This document shows positions 34,904 through 45,175 of a stretch of 47,536 nt of DNA, piece after piece (positions within the stretch are counted from its first letter, which is position 1; each line of letters starts with the position of its first letter). This DNA comes from Hydrogenophaga intermedia (GTDB taxonomy: Bacteria; Pseudomonadota; Gammaproteobacteria; Burkholderiales; Burkholderiaceae_C): positions 1 through 47,536 of the forward strand of contig CAMDCY010000004.1 in assembly GCA_945890705.1 (NCBI GenBank), read 5' to 3'. The position numbers and the translations under genes are program-made. The notes under the pieces were generated by a model. The model saw only the letters and a program-made list of their open reading frames with translations, was not told the DNA's origin and searched no databases.

Positions 34904-35569
34904 ATGGATTGGCAAGCCTTGGTTCTTTCCTTGGAGTTGGCCACGGCCACCTTGATCGTGCTCTTGCCCACGGGCTTGTGGCTGGGCCGTTGGCTGGCGC
35001 GAACGCGCTGGGCGGGCAAGTCGTGGATTGAAGCCTTGGTGGTGTTGCCCCTGGTCTTGCCGCCCACGGTCTTGGGCTACTACTTGTTGGTGTCGATGGG
35101 CGGTGGTTCGCCGCTCGGGGCTTGGGTGCAGTCGGTGTTTGGGGTGACGCTGACCTTCAATTTTTTGGGGCTCTTGATCGCTTCCGTGGTCTTCAACATC
35201 CCCTTCATGGTGCAGCCGGTGCAGCGCGCGTTTGAGTCCATTCCAGGCAACCTGTCGGAGGCGGCCGCGGTCAGCGGTTTGTCGGTGTGGCAGACGTTTT
35301 GGCGCGTGGAGTTGCCCTTGGCTTGGCCGGGCGTCTTGTCGGCTTGTGTGCTGACCTTTGTGCACACGCTGGGTGAGTTTGGCGTGGTGCTGATGGTGGG
35401 CGGCAGCATCCCGGGCGAAACCCGCACCATCGCGATCGCCATTTACGACAGCGTGCAGTCCTTTGATTTGGCGGGCGCCAACCAAATGGCGCTGCTGCTC
35501 TTGTTGTTGTCTTTGGGCGCGGTGGCCGCGTCCTTCTTTGCGTCGGCGCGATTGGCGGTGCGTCGATGA
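34904..35569 (+). CDS. modB: Molybdate ABC transporter permease
   Basis: A 221-residue inner-membrane permease with about five to six helices and the EAA loop ESIPGNLSEAAAVSGLSVWQTFWRVELP seen in pieces near residues 110-137, which contacts ModC. PLVLPPTVLGYYLL and GEFGVVLMVGGSIPGET are ModB signatures. ATG 34904 is used; an in-frame TTG at 34895 inside the modA end is unlikely. Its stop overlaps modC by 4 bases. Confidence 0.95.
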   Translation: MDWQALVLSLELATATLIVLLPTGLWLGRWLARTRWAGKSWIEALVVLPLVLPPTVLGYYLLVSMGGGSPLGAWVQSVFGVTLTFNFLGLLIASVVFNIPFMVQPVQRAFESIPGNLSEAAAVSGLSVWQTFWRVELPLAWPGVLSACVLTFVHTLGEFGVVLMVGGSIPGETRTIAIAIYDSVQSFDLAGANQMALLLLLLSLGAVAASFFASARLAVRR

Positions 35570-36681
35570 GCGCGCTGGTCGTTGAGATCGAACAGCGCGA
35601 GCCGATGCCCTTGTCGGGCAGTTTGCGTTGCGAGCCCGGTGAATTGTTGGCCTTGGTGGGCCCGTCGGGCGCGGGCAAAACCTCGCTCATGCGCACCTTG
35701 GCGGGATTGATGCGCCCAGAGCGCGGGCGCGTGGTGGTGGGCGACGAGATTTGGTGCGACACCGCGCAGGGCATCTGGCTGCCGCCGCAGCGCCGACACG
35801 TGGGCTTGGTGTTTCAGCACTACGCGCTGATGCCGCATTTGGATGCGCTGGGCAATGTGGCCTTGTCCTTGTTGCACCTGCCGGCCCAACAACGCAAAGC
35901 CCAAGCCCAACACTGGTTGGACCACGTGGGCTTGAGTACCGAGCAGCAATCGCGGCGGCCCGCGGCGCTCTCCGGTGGGCAGCAGCAGCGCGTGGCGGTG
36001 GCGCGTGCGCTGGCCCGCGAGCCCCGCTTGTTGTTGCTCGACGAGCCGTTTTCGGCGGTGGACCAGATGAGCCGCCAAAGTCTGTACCGATTGTTGGCGG
36101 ATTTGCGCCGAGAGCTGTCGATCCCGATCGTGTTGGTCACGCACGACCTCAACGAGGCCCGCTTGTTGGCCGACCGCATGGCGGTGATGGATGGCGGTCA
36201 GATTTTGCAAGTGGGCACGCCCGCGAGCATTCACCAAGCGCCTCGCAGCGCGCGCGTGGCCGATTTGGTGGGCATTCAAAACCGCTTTCAAGGGCTGTGG
36301 TTGGGACCGAGTGCCGTCCCCGGCCGTGGCCAATTGCGTTGGCTTGCACACCCGAATGCGTTGGAGGAGTCGATCGTGCTGACGGTGCGCGACAAACGCA
36401 AATTGCCCGTTGGCCATGCCGTGAATTGGATCATTCCCAACGACGGCATCACCTTGCTCGACCCCCGCGAGGTGGGGCCCCATGACTTCGCGGCGCGGGT
36501 GGTGCAAGCGCGTTATTTGGGCGACACCACCTTGTTGAACTTGGCTTTGGAGTCGCTGGCTGGGCCACAACTGGTGTTGACCTTGACCGGCTCACGCCGC
36601 CAAGACTGGCCCGCGGGCGCGGCCGTTCACGTGCGCCTAGACCCAGAGCGTGTGCACGTCATGCCTTTGTTACACCCCTGA
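35566..36681 (+). CDS. modC: Molybdate ABC transporter ATPase
   Basis: A 371-residue ATPase. Walker A is GPSGAGKTS near residues 32-40, the Q-loop is in GLVFQHYALMPHL, the signature is LSGGQQQR and Walker B is LLLLDEPFSAVD. The C-terminal third (about 235-371) is the molbindin-like/TOBE regulatory domain typical of ModC, through which cytoplasmic molybdate can inhibit transport. The ATG overlaps the modB stop (ATGA). It is the last gene of the operon and converges with the nitronate monooxygenase gene. Confidence 0.94.
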   Translation: MSALVVEIEQREPMPLSGSLRCEPGELLALVGPSGAGKTSLMRTLAGLMRPERGRVVVGDEIWCDTAQGIWLPPQRRHVGLVFQHYALMPHLDALGNVALSLLHLPAQQRKAQAQHWLDHVGLSTEQQSRRPAALSGGQQQRVAVARALAREPRLLLLDEPFSAVDQMSRQSLYRLLADLRRELSIPIVLVTHDLNEARLLADRMAVMDGGQILQVGTPASIHQAPRSARVADLVGIQNRFQGLWLGPSAVPGRGQLRWLAHPNALEESIVLTVRDKRKLPVGHAVNWIIPNDGITLLDPREVGPHDFAARVVQARYLGDTTLLNLALESLAGPQLVLTLTGSRRQDWPAGAAVHVRLDPERVHVMPLLHP

Positions 36682-36692
36682 GCACAGGCGCT

Positions 36693-37736
36693 TCAGGCCA
36701 AGCCCAAGGCCAATGCCTGCGTGACCTCGGCGGCGCTCACCGCGCGACAACCACGGGTGTTTTGCCCGGCCCACAAGGGTGAGCAATCGCCCTGGCCTTG
36801 GGCTTCAAAGTGCGCGCGCAGCGGCGCCACCGCGGCGTTGGCCGTTGGGAAGGCGGGCGCAGCCGGGTGGCGTGGGCCCAGGGTGCGCATGAGCCGGTTG
36901 ACGATGCCGCGCGCGGGTCTGCCCGAAAACAAAGTGGTCAGTTCGGTGTGGTGCGACTCGGGGCTGAGCAAGGCGGCTCGGTGCACGGGGCTGGTGCTGG
37001 CCTCGTGGCAACACAAATAGGCCGTGCCGACCTGCACCGCGCTGGCGCCCAAGGCCAAGGCGGCGCGCACGCCCGCCGCATCGGCGATGCCGCCCGCGGC
37101 TACCACCGGCACATCCACCGCGGCCAGCACCTGCGGCAGCAAGGCGAAGGTGCCCAGTTGTGTAGACAGGTCGTTGTTCAGAAACAGGCCACGGTGGCCA
37201 CCGGCCTCCAAGCCTTGCGCGATGATCGCGTCGGCCCCATGGGATTGCAGCCAGCGGGCTTCGTCCACCGTGGTGGCGCTGGACATCACCAAGCTGCCCC
37301 AGCCCTTGACCCGCGCGAGCAGGTCCGGCGCAGGCAAGCCGAAATGGAAACTCACCACCGGCGGCGCGAAGGGCTCGACCACGTCCGCCACGGCGTGTGA
37401 AAACGGCACACGCCCGGGGCTTGCGGGGATGCTGCTGGGGTCGATACCGGCTTCCTCGTAGAAGGCGTGCAGCGTGTCGCGCCACCGCGCTTGCGCAGCC
37501 TCATCCGGCGGCGGCGGGGTGTGGCAAAAAAAGTTGACGTTCCAAGGCCCCCTGGCTTGCTCACGCAGGATCTTCAGCTCAGCGCTCAAGGCTTCGTGGC
37601 TGAGCATGGCGCCGGGCAAGGAGCCCATGCCACCGGCTTGGCACACGGCCAGCGCCAAGGCGCTGCCTTGCGAGCCGGCCATGGGGGCTTGGACGATGGC
37701 GTGCTGCCAAGACAAGGCGGTCCACTTCGGGTGCAT
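36693..37736 (-). CDS. Nitronate monooxygenase (NAD(P)H-dependent flavin oxidoreductase)
   Basis: A 347-residue FMN TIM-barrel enzyme of the 2-nitropropane dioxygenase family, which oxidises toxic nitronates such as propionate-3-nitronate. Visible: VQAPMAGSQGSALALAVCQAGGMGSLPGAML near the start seen in parts, the catalytic-His loop QGLEAGGHRG near residue 175, and VPVVAAGGIADAAGVRAALALGASAVQVGTAYL for FMN phosphate seen in parts. ATG 37736 gives the family start MHPKWTAL; the in-frame TTG at 37748 is rejected. It is 16 bp downstream of the marC stop side on the same strand and may be cotranscribed. Confidence 0.92.
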   Translation of the reverse strand: MHPKWTALSWQHAIVQAPMAGSQGSALALAVCQAGGMGSLPGAMLSHEALSAELKILREQARGPWNVNFFCHTPPPPDEAAQARWRDTLHAFYEEAGIDPSSIPASPGRVPFSHAVADVVEPFAPPVVSFHFGLPAPDLLARVKGWGSLVMSSATTVDEARWLQSHGADAIIAQGLEAGGHRGLFLNNDLSTQLGTFALLPQVLAAVDVPVVAAGGIADAAGVRAALALGASAVQVGTAYLCCHEASTSPVHRAALLSPESHHTELTTLFSGRPARGIVNRLMRTLGPRHPAAPAFPTANAAVAPLRAHFEAQGQGDCSPLWAGQNTRGCRAVSAAEVTQALALGLA

Positions 37737-37752
37737 GCGGCGCTCCAACGAA

Positions 37753-38370
37753 TCAGGCCAAAGCGGGGAAGAGTTTGACCAAGCCCGCGGCCATCACCTC
37801 AACCGCCAAGGCGGCCAAGATCAGGCCCATGAGTCGGGTCATGACGTTGATGCCGGTTTGACCGAGCACGCGCGCAATCGGCTTGGCCAAGGTGAAGCAC
37901 AGCCAGGTGGCCAAGGCGATGACCACGCCGTAGCCAATCAAAGCGCTGTGTTGGGCCACGGTTTTGGCTTGGTCGGCGTAAATCACCACGGTGGACATGG
38001 TGGCCGGGCCGGTCAGCAGCGGGATGGTCAGCGGCACCACGGCGATCGAGGTTTTGGTGTGCGCGTCGTTGACCTCGCCTTGGGTGGCCTTGGCTTCGGC
38101 CGGTTGTGCGTTGAGCATGGCCAGTGCAGAGGTCATGAGCAGCAAACCACCGCCGACCTGAAAGCTCGCCAGCGAAATGTTGAAAAAGTCCAGCACGTCC
38201 AAGCCGACGATGGCACACACAGCAATCACGATGAACACGCTGATGCTGGCGATGCCGATCGTGCGTTTGCGTTGGGCGGCGGTGAAGCCCTGCGTGTAGT
38301 GGATGAAAAATGGGACGATCGCCAAAGGGTTGACGATGGCCAGCAGGGTGATGAGGGGTTTGAAGTCCAT
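37753..38370 (-). CDS. MarC-family integral membrane protein
   Basis: A 205-residue protein with six transmembrane helices. The N-terminal ITLLAIVNPLAIVPFFIHYTQGFT and the central IAVVPLTIPLLTGPATMSTVV are the two NP(x)-type repeats of the MarC family. The family was once tied to multidrug resistance, which was not upheld; the function is unknown. ATG 38370 matches the family start and leaves 40 bp to the divergent isomerase gene. Confidence 0.9.
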   Translation of the reverse strand: MDFKPLITLLAIVNPLAIVPFFIHYTQGFTAAQRKRTIGIASISVFIVIAVCAIVGLDVLDFFNISLASFQVGGGLLLMTSALAMLNAQPAEAKATQGEVNDAHTKTSIAVVPLTIPLLTGPATMSTVVIYADQAKTVAQHSALIGYGVVIALATWLCFTLAKPIARVLGQTGINVMTRLMGLILAALAVEVMAAGLVKLFPALA

Positions 38371-38410
38371 GGATGCTATTGTGTGGCACCTCATCCAACA
38401 GGAGTCGCGC

Positions 38411-39010
38411 ATGTCGGCCACCATCGATTATTTTTTTGCACCCAACAGCCCGTGGACCTTTTTGGGTCACCAGCGCTTGACGGTTTTGGCCCAAGCCCAC
38501 GGCGCCAAGGTGCACGTGATGCCCGTGGATTTGGGTCAGGTGTTTTCCGTCTCAGGCGGCTTGCCTTTGCCCAAGCGTGCGCCGCAGCGACAGGCTTACC
38601 GCTTGGTGGAATTACGCCGCTTCGCGCAACATTTGAACGTGCCCTTGAACCCCGAGCCGGCGTATTTCCCCGTGCCCGGTGACCCGGCCGCCAAGTTGAT
38701 CGTGGCCACCGATGCCCAAGAGGGCTGGGTCGCCGCCATGCGCTTGACCGGCGCGATCGGTGCGGCCGTCTGGGTGCAAGAGCGCAACATCGCCGATGAG
38801 GCCACCTTGGTGCAGTTGCTCGGCGAATGCGGCTTGCCCGAGAGCCTGCTGGCCTTGTCCAAAACCGACGATGTGCAGGCCCGTTACGCGGCCAACACGC
38901 AAACCGCGATGGACGCGGGGGTGTTCGGCGCGCCCACCTATGGGGTGGAGGGTGAACTGTTCTGGGGCCAAGACCGACTGGACTTCTTGGCGCGCCGCTT
39001 GGCGGCTTGA
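38411..39010 (+). CDS. 2-hydroxychromene-2-carboxylate isomerase family protein
   Basis: A 199-residue DsbA-fold, kappa-class GST-like protein. The N-terminus IDYFFAPNSPWTFLGHQRL carries the serine that replaces the DsbA cysteine and binds glutathione in this family, and the C-terminus has GVFGAPTYGVEGELFWGQDRLDF, a very typical ending. The model enzyme isomerises a naphthalene breakdown intermediate; there are no aromatic degradation genes here, so the real substrate is open. ATG 38411 has CAGGAG 8 bases upstream. Confidence 0.92.
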   Translation: MSATIDYFFAPNSPWTFLGHQRLTVLAQAHGAKVHVMPVDLGQVFSVSGGLPLPKRAPQRQAYRLVELRRFAQHLNVPLNPEPAYFPVPGDPAAKLIVATDAQEGWVAAMRLTGAIGAAVWVQERNIADEATLVQLLGECGLPESLLALSKTDDVQARYAANTQTAMDAGVFGAPTYGVEGELFWGQDRLDFLARRLAA

Positions 39011-39038
39011 GCCAACGCGGCGGTCCCCAAGCTCAGGC

Positions 39039-40678
<1,640 letters not shown>

Positions 40679-40679
<1 letters not shown>

Positions 40680-41785
40680 TGGCCATGCACGGGCGCTCAT
40701 CGGCTTGGCCGCTGTCGGCCCTGTTCGCGGGCGTGGTGGTCTATGCCAGCCTGTATCCCTTTGAGGGTTGGCGCGCGCAAGGTTTGGCCCCGTGGTCGTT
40801 TTTGTCGGCCCCTTGGCCCCAGTACTGGACCGGCTTCGACGTGGGAGCCAACCTCTTGGGTTACGCCCCCTTGGGGTTTTTGTTGGCTTTGGCGATGGTG
40901 CGCTCCGAATGGCGGCGCAGCTTTGTTTGGGCGTGTTTGCTGTCTTCGGCCTTGTCGTTTGGGCTGGAGGCCTTGCAAAACTATTTGCCACGGCGCGTGC
41001 CATCGAATGTGGATTGGGCCTTGAACACGCTGGGCGCGGTGTTGGGCGCCGGCGTGGCGTTGGCCTTGGAGCGCATGGGCTTGATGCGGCGCTGGAACCA
41101 GTTTCGCGACGATTGGTTTGAACCCACCACCCACGGTGCCTTGGTGTTGTTGGCCTTGTGGCCCTTGGCGCTGATGTACCCACCTTCGGTGCCTTTTGGT
41201 TTGGGACAGGTGGCCGAAAGAAGTTTGCTGGCCGCCGCCGCATGGATGGCGGCCACGCCGTGGGCCGATGTGGTGCCCAGCACCGCGGTCTTGAACCTGT
41301 TGCCTTTGGGCCCTGGTTGGGAATCGGTGTGCATCGGTTTGGGGGCGCTTACGCCTTTGTTGCTGGGCTACGCCGAAATTCGCGACGTGCGCAAACGCTG
41401 GGTGTTTTGGTGTGTGTGGTTGGCCATGGTGGTCTTGGTGCCAGCCTTGTCGACCGCCCTGACGTGGAGCCCCGCGCAAGCTTGGGCGTGGCTGAGCGTG
41501 CCAGTGTGGTGGGGTTTGACTTGGGCGGCTTTGGCGGGCTTGGTGTTTTTGGGCTTGCCTAGGCGCTGGTGCAGCGCGGTCTTGGTCGCTTCGGTGTTGA
41601 CCAGTGTGTATTTGCTCAATGCCGCGGCGGTGAGCCCATACTTTGACCAATCCTTGGACGCTTGGGAGCAGGGCCAGTTCATCCACTTCCATGGGGTGAC
41701 GCAGTGGTTGGGTTGGGTGTGGCCATTCGTGGCGCTCTGGTTGGGCGTGCGTGGCGTTTGGCGCCGACCGACGCGCCGTTGGTGA
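40679..41785 (+). CDS. VanZ-family membrane protein
   Basis: A 368-residue integral membrane protein with about nine to ten helices. The N-terminal part (about 1-125) is a VanZ-like domain: YASLYPFEGWR, DVGANLLGYAPLGFLLAL and LEALQNYLPRRVPSNVDWALNTLGAVLGA, here seen as spaced blocks. VanZ of enterococci lowers teicoplanin susceptibility; the role in Gram-negatives is unknown. The C-terminal 240 residues are extra helices. Two in-frame starts, ATG 40679 (overlapping the hemJ stop, TGATG) and ATG 40685; the former is preferred for coupling. Confidence 0.88.
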
Positions 41786-41822
41786 GGCAGCGCTCGGCGG
41801 CGTCGCCACCTAGAATGGTGGC

Positions 41823-42173
41823 ATGAACGAACCAGCCCCCAGCCCCGTGGCCTATTACCAACGGCACATCTTTTTTTGTTTGAATCAACGCCCCAACAAC
41901 GAGGCCTGCTGTGCGCAAGCCTCGGCGCAGGCCGGTTTTGACCATTGCAAGAACCAAATCAAACAACTCGGCTTGTCTGGCCCAGGACAGGTGCGTGTGA
42001 ACAAGGCGGGCTGTTTGGACCGTTGCGCCGGCGCCCCTGTGGCGGTGGTTTACCCCGAAGGGGTTTGGTACAGCTTTGTCGACAACAGCGACATCGATGA
42101 AATCGTGCAATCGCACCTGCGCGATGGCCAAGTGGTTGAGCGCTTGTTGCTGCCCGCCGACGTGGGGCGCTGA
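41823..42173 (+). CDS. Thioredoxin-like [2Fe-2S] ferredoxin
   Basis: A 116-residue protein with the shethna-type thioredoxin-like ferredoxin fold. The start RHIFFCLNQRPNNEACCAQ and the loop VNKAGCLDRCAGAPVAVVYPEGVWY provide the four cluster cysteines (C19, one of C29/C30, and the pair in GCLDRC). Cytoplasmic electron carrier; the partner is unknown. It is the first of a three-gene run, with the hydrolase ATG 2 bp after its stop. A 37 bp gap to the VanZ gene suggests possible cotranscription with that as well. Confidence 0.92.
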   Translation: MNEPAPSPVAYYQRHIFFCLNQRPNNEACCAQASAQAGFDHCKNQIKQLGLSGPGQVRVNKAGCLDRCAGAPVAVVYPEGVWYSFVDNSDIDEIVQSHLRDGQVVERLLLPADVGR

Positions 42174-42175
42174 GT

Positions 42176-42793
42176 ATGAACGCACAGACCGAGGTGCTGC
42201 TGCAAGCGGGGCCGGCCGGTGAGTTGGAGGTGGCGCTGGACCGCCCCACGGGTGAGCCACGGGGCGCTGCCTTGATCGCACACCCACACCCTCTGCACGG
42301 CGGCACCATGAGCAACAAGGTGGTGCAAACCGTGGCGCGCGCTTGCGTGCAGCAGGGTTGGTTGGCGGTGCGTTGGAATTTTCGCGGTGTGGGCCGCAGC
42401 GGCGGCGTGTACGACGAAGGCCGTGGCGAGTTGGACGACCTGTTGGCCGTGGTGCAAGCGCAAGCCCCGTCGGGTCCGCTGTGCTTGGCTGGGTTTTCGT
42501 TTGGGGCGTTTGTCACCACCCACGCGGTGGCGCGCTTGGCCCCTGAGCGCGACGTGCAGCGCATCGTGTTGGTTGGCACGGCAACCAGCCGTTTTGCGGC
42601 CGAGCCGATCGCGCCCGATCTGCACGTCCGCACCTTGGTGATCCATGGCGAGCACGACGACACAGTGCCGCTGGCCTCGGTTATGGACTGGGCGCGCCCG
42701 CAGGTCTTGCCGGTCTCGGTGGTGCCGGCCGGCGGCCACTTCTTTCATGGCCAACTGCCGTTGCTCAAGGACCTGGTGTGCCGTTTCGTTTGA
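42176..42793 (+). CDS. Alpha/beta hydrolase (YqiA/dienelactone hydrolase-like)
   Basis: A 205-residue alpha/beta-hydrolase. The oxyanion region is AHPHPLHGGTMSNKVV near residues 35-50, the nucleophile elbow is GFSFG near residue 107, the acid is in HGEHDDTVP and the catalytic His is in GGHFFHG. Members act on ester or thioester bonds; the exact substrate is unknown. The stop codon TGA shares one base with the next start (TGATG), so it is tightly coupled to the DacA-like protein. Confidence 0.92.
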   Translation: MNAQTEVLLQAGPAGELEVALDRPTGEPRGAALIAHPHPLHGGTMSNKVVQTVARACVQQGWLAVRWNFRGVGRSGGVYDEGRGELDDLLAVVQAQAPSGPLCLAGFSFGAFVTTHAVARLAPERDVQRIVLVGTATSRFAAEPIAPDLHVRTLVIHGEHDDTVPLASVMDWARPQVLPVSVVPAGGHFFHGQLPLLKDLVCRFV

Positions 42794-43956
42794 TGCGCCG
42801 CTGGGCCTTGGCCTGTGCGGTGGTGTGCGCTTGTGCCACCGCGGCGGCCCAATCCCCCACCCCGCCCGAGTTGACCTCAACCGCTCACGGTTTGTGGGAC
42901 CTCAGCAGCGGTCAGCGCTTGTCGGCTCGCGGTTTGGACACGCCGGTCGAGCCGGGCGGATGGGCCAAACTCATGACGGCTTATTTGGTGTTGGATGCCC
43001 TCAAAAGTGGGCAGCTGCGTTGGGATCAGGCGCTGCCTGTGAGCGAGCTCGCCGCCAGCGCGCCCGGCCCGCTGATGTTCGTGCCCGCCGGCGCTCAGGT
43101 GCCCGTGTCGGAGCTGGTGCAAGGCCTGCTCGTGCAATCGGGCAACGACGCGGCCGTGGTGTTGGCAGAGGCGGTGTCGGGGAGTTCGGAGCGTTTTGTC
43201 GCGCAAATGAACCGCCAAGCGCAGGCCTTGGGCATGGGCGCCACGCGCTACCTCAACCCGACCGGAGAGTCGCAATCTGGGCAGGTCACGACCTTGCGCG
43301 ATACAGCCCAGCTGGCGATGCGCGTGTGGCGGGATTTCCCCACGCGCCAAGCCCTTTGGGGTCAAGCCCGTTACCGCTGGGCGCAAGCCCCGCAGGTCAA
43401 TGACGCCAACCCCAACCCTTTGCTCGCGCGCGACCCCTCGGTGGACGGTTTGATGGCCGCGCAAGGTGAGGCCTTGCGCTGGGCCTTGATCAGCACCGCC
43501 AAGCGCCCTTTGTTGTCCGTCGGTGGAGCACCGGGCGAGCGTCGCCTCTTGGCTTTGGTCTGGGGCGCCACCAGCGACGATGACCGGGCGCGCGACAGCC
43601 AGAAGCTGTTGAATTGGGGTTTTGGCGCTTTCGAGGCGGTGCGTTTGTTGCAGCCCGGCCAAGCGGCGGTCTCCTTGCCCGTTTGGATGGGGCAGTCGCC
43701 CACGGTGGACTTGGGCCACCCGGAGGGCGTGGTGGTCACCGTGCCCATGGGTTCGGCCGCCGGCGTGCGCACCGAGCTGGTTCGCCCGCAGCGCTTGCTC
43801 GCGCCCTTGCTGCGGGGCCAGGTCTTGGGCACTTTGCGGGTGCGCTCGGCTCAGGGGGTGGTGATCCAAGAGTACCCCTTGAGCGTCCTGCAGCCCGTGC
43901 CGCAGGCCGGCGTTTGGGGCCGTGGTTGGGACGCTTTGCGGCTCTGGGTGCAGTGA
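42793..43956 (+). CDS. DacA-family (PBP5/6-like) pseudoenzyme lacking catalytic residues
   Basis: A 387-residue protein with a signal peptide (about residues 1-19), the S11 peptidase fold (about 28-265) and a C-terminal PBP5-type beta domain (about 280-375). The nucleophile motif, PASxTK in active enzymes, reads PGGWAK with S replaced by G56 while K59 is kept; SGN (116-118) is intact; the KTG of VDGLKTG reads VDGLMAA (217-223). D-Ala carboxypeptidase activity is therefore not possible by the known mechanism. It may bind stem peptides or regulate another PBP (inference). ATG 42793 overlaps the hydrolase stop. The coding frame is undamaged along its length, so it is not a pseudogene. Confidence 0.9.
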   Translation: MRRWALACAVVCACATAAAQSPTPPELTSTAHGLWDLSSGQRLSARGLDTPVEPGGWAKLMTAYLVLDALKSGQLRWDQALPVSELAASAPGPLMFVPAGAQVPVSELVQGLLVQSGNDAAVVLAEAVSGSSERFVAQMNRQAQALGMGATRYLNPTGESQSGQVTTLRDTAQLAMRVWRDFPTRQALWGQARYRWAQAPQVNDANPNPLLARDPSVDGLMAAQGEALRWALISTAKRPLLSVGGAPGERRLLALVWGATSDDDRARDSQKLLNWGFGAFEAVRLLQPGQAAVSLPVWMGQSPTVDLGHPEGVVVTVPMGSAAGVRTELVRPQRLLAPLLRGQVLGTLRVRSAQGVVIQEYPLSVLQPVPQAGVWGRGWDALRLWVQ

Positions 43957-43980
43957 ATCGGCAGGTTTTTTGCGCCCGAT

Positions 43981-44009
43981 TTGGAGATTCTTGCGCCTTG
44001 TGCTACATT
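43981..44009 (+). promoter_or_regulatory. Likely str-operon promoter
   Basis: TTGGAG (43981-43986), 17 bases, TACATT (44004-44009), about 70 bp before rpsL. Predicted start lies near 44016, where the leader hairpin begins. Position and spacing fit; the -35 is imperfect. Confidence 0.5.
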
Positions 44010-44015
44010 GGAGAG

Positions 44016-44037
44016 CTTTTCGGAATCTTCCGAGAAG
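44016..44037 (+). promoter_or_regulatory. Leader hairpin upstream of rpsL
   Basis: CTTTTCGGA pairs with TCCGAGAAG (9 bp, one wobble) around a 4-base loop, at the predicted 5' end of the mRNA. It may protect the transcript or take part in control of the operon. Confidence 0.45.
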
Positions 44038-44078
44038 TTCACGTTTTCGTTATTTTTTCAAACGTTTAGGGACGTTTC

Positions 44079-44456
44079 ATGCCAACCATTAATCAACTCG
44101 TGCGCCACGGTCGAGAGGTCGAACAGATCAAATCGAAGAGCCCGGCCATGGAAAATTGCCCGCAGCGTCGCGGTGTCTGCACCCGTGTGTACACCACCAC
44201 GCCCAAAAAGCCCAACTCCGCTCTGCGTAAAGTCGCCAAAGTGCGCTTGACCAACGGTTTTGAGGTCATCTCTTACATCGGCGGTGAAGGCCACAACCTG
44301 CAAGAACACAGCGTCGTGCTGGTTCGCGGCGGTCGTGTCAAAGACTTGCCCGGTGTGCGTTATCACATCGTGCGTGGTTCGCTCGACTTGCAAGGGGTGA
44401 AAGACCGCAAGCAATCGCGCTCCAAGTACGGTGCCAAGAAGCCCAAGGCCAAATAA
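44079..44456 (+). CDS. rpsL: 30S ribosomal protein S12
   Basis: A 125-residue S12, full length. It lies at the decoding centre. The conserved [20 protein letters not shown] loop carries the unaltered lysines K43/K44, and [17 protein letters not shown] the second conserved loop, so the sequence is of the streptomycin-sensitive wild type. It starts the str operon, preceded by a promoter-like sequence and a leader hairpin. A 167 bp spacer separates it from rpsG. Confidence 0.99.
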   Translation: MPTINQLVRHGREVEQIKSKSPAMENCPQRRGVCTRVYTTTPKKPNSALRKVAKVRLTNGFEVISYIGGEGHNLQEHSVVLVRGGRVKDLPGVRYHIVRGSLDLQGVKDRKQSRSKYGAKKPKAK

Positions 44457-44577
44457 GCCCTGTCGCTGGATTGAATCGTCGGTGTTTGTGTGGCCTGGCT
44501 GGCCGTGCAAACGTAGTGACCCCAAAGCGCCATGTTGGCGTCGGGTCGAGTAAGTGAGGGGCCTGATGGTCGCTCGC

Positions 44578-44595
44578 GACACCCCAAAGGGTGTC
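44578..44595 (+). promoter_or_regulatory. Hairpin in the rpsL-rpsG spacer
   Basis: GACACCC and GGGTGTC form a perfect 7 bp stem with a CAAA loop, 28 bp before the rpsG ATG. The E. coli S12-S7 spacer is the site where S7 represses its own translation; this hairpin is a candidate for the same role here (inference). Confidence 0.5.
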
Positions 44596-44623
44596 AACTG
44601 AAGCAAATTTTTGAGGTGAAAAA

Positions 44624-45094
44624 ATGCCACGTCGTCGCGAAGTCCCTAAACGTGAAATCCTGCCGGATCCCAAGTTCGGCAATGTCGAGCTCTCAAAGTT
44701 CATGAACGTGATCATGGAAGGCGGCAAGAAAGCCGTCGCCGAGCGCATCATCTATGGCGCCCTCGAGCAGATCGAGAAAAAGACGGGTAAAGATCCGTTG
44801 GAAGCTTTCAGCACCGCCATCAACAACGTCAAGCCCATGGTGGAAGTCAAGTCCCGCCGTGTCGGTGGCGCGAACTACCAAGTGCCCGTCGAAGTGCGCC
44901 CTGTGCGTCGCTTAGCCCTGTCCATGCGTTGGATCAAAGAAGCCGCCCGCAAGCGCAGCGAGAAGTCCATGGCCTTGCGCCTGGCCAACGAGCTGATCGA
45001 GGCCAACGAAGGCCGCGGCGGCGCCATGAAGAAGCGCGATGAAGTGCACCGCATGGCCGAAGCCAACAAAGCCTTCAGCCACTTCCGTTTCTAA
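44624..45094 (+). CDS. rpsG: 30S ribosomal protein S7
   Basis: A 156-residue S7, full length, which nucleates assembly of the 30S head and lies by the E site. The start [19 protein letters not shown] and the helix [17 protein letters not shown] are typical. It follows TTTTTGAGG. In E. coli S7 is the regulator of this operon. The next gene follows after an 81 bp spacer containing a strong hairpin. Confidence 0.99.
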   Translation: MPRRREVPKREILPDPKFGNVELSKFMNVIMEGGKKAVAERIIYGALEQIEKKTGKDPLEAFSTAINNVKPMVEVKSRRVGGANYQVPVEVRPVRRLALSMRWIKEAARKRSEKSMALRLANELIEANEGRGGAMKKRDEVHRMAEANKAFSHFRF

Positions 45095-45122
45095 GCACAC
45101 CGTTTTTCCGTCTTTCTCGGCG

Positions 45123-45153
45123 AGCCCGCGATGCCCCAAAAGGGCGGCGGGCT
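45123..45153 (+). promoter_or_regulatory. Strong hairpin in the rpsG-fusA spacer
   Basis: Outer stem AGCCCGC/GCGGGCT (7 bp) and inner stem GCCC/GGGC around a CAAAA loop, ending 10 bases before the fusA ribosome-binding site (AGGAG near 45163). No T-run follows, so a processing or translational role is more likely than termination. Confidence 0.5.
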
Positions 45154-45175
45154 TGCCCCATTCAGGAGTTTTCTT

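Noticed and set aside
42793-43956. Calling the DacA-like gene a pseudogene
   Set aside because: The frame, signal peptide and C-terminal domain are intact; only catalytic residues differ.
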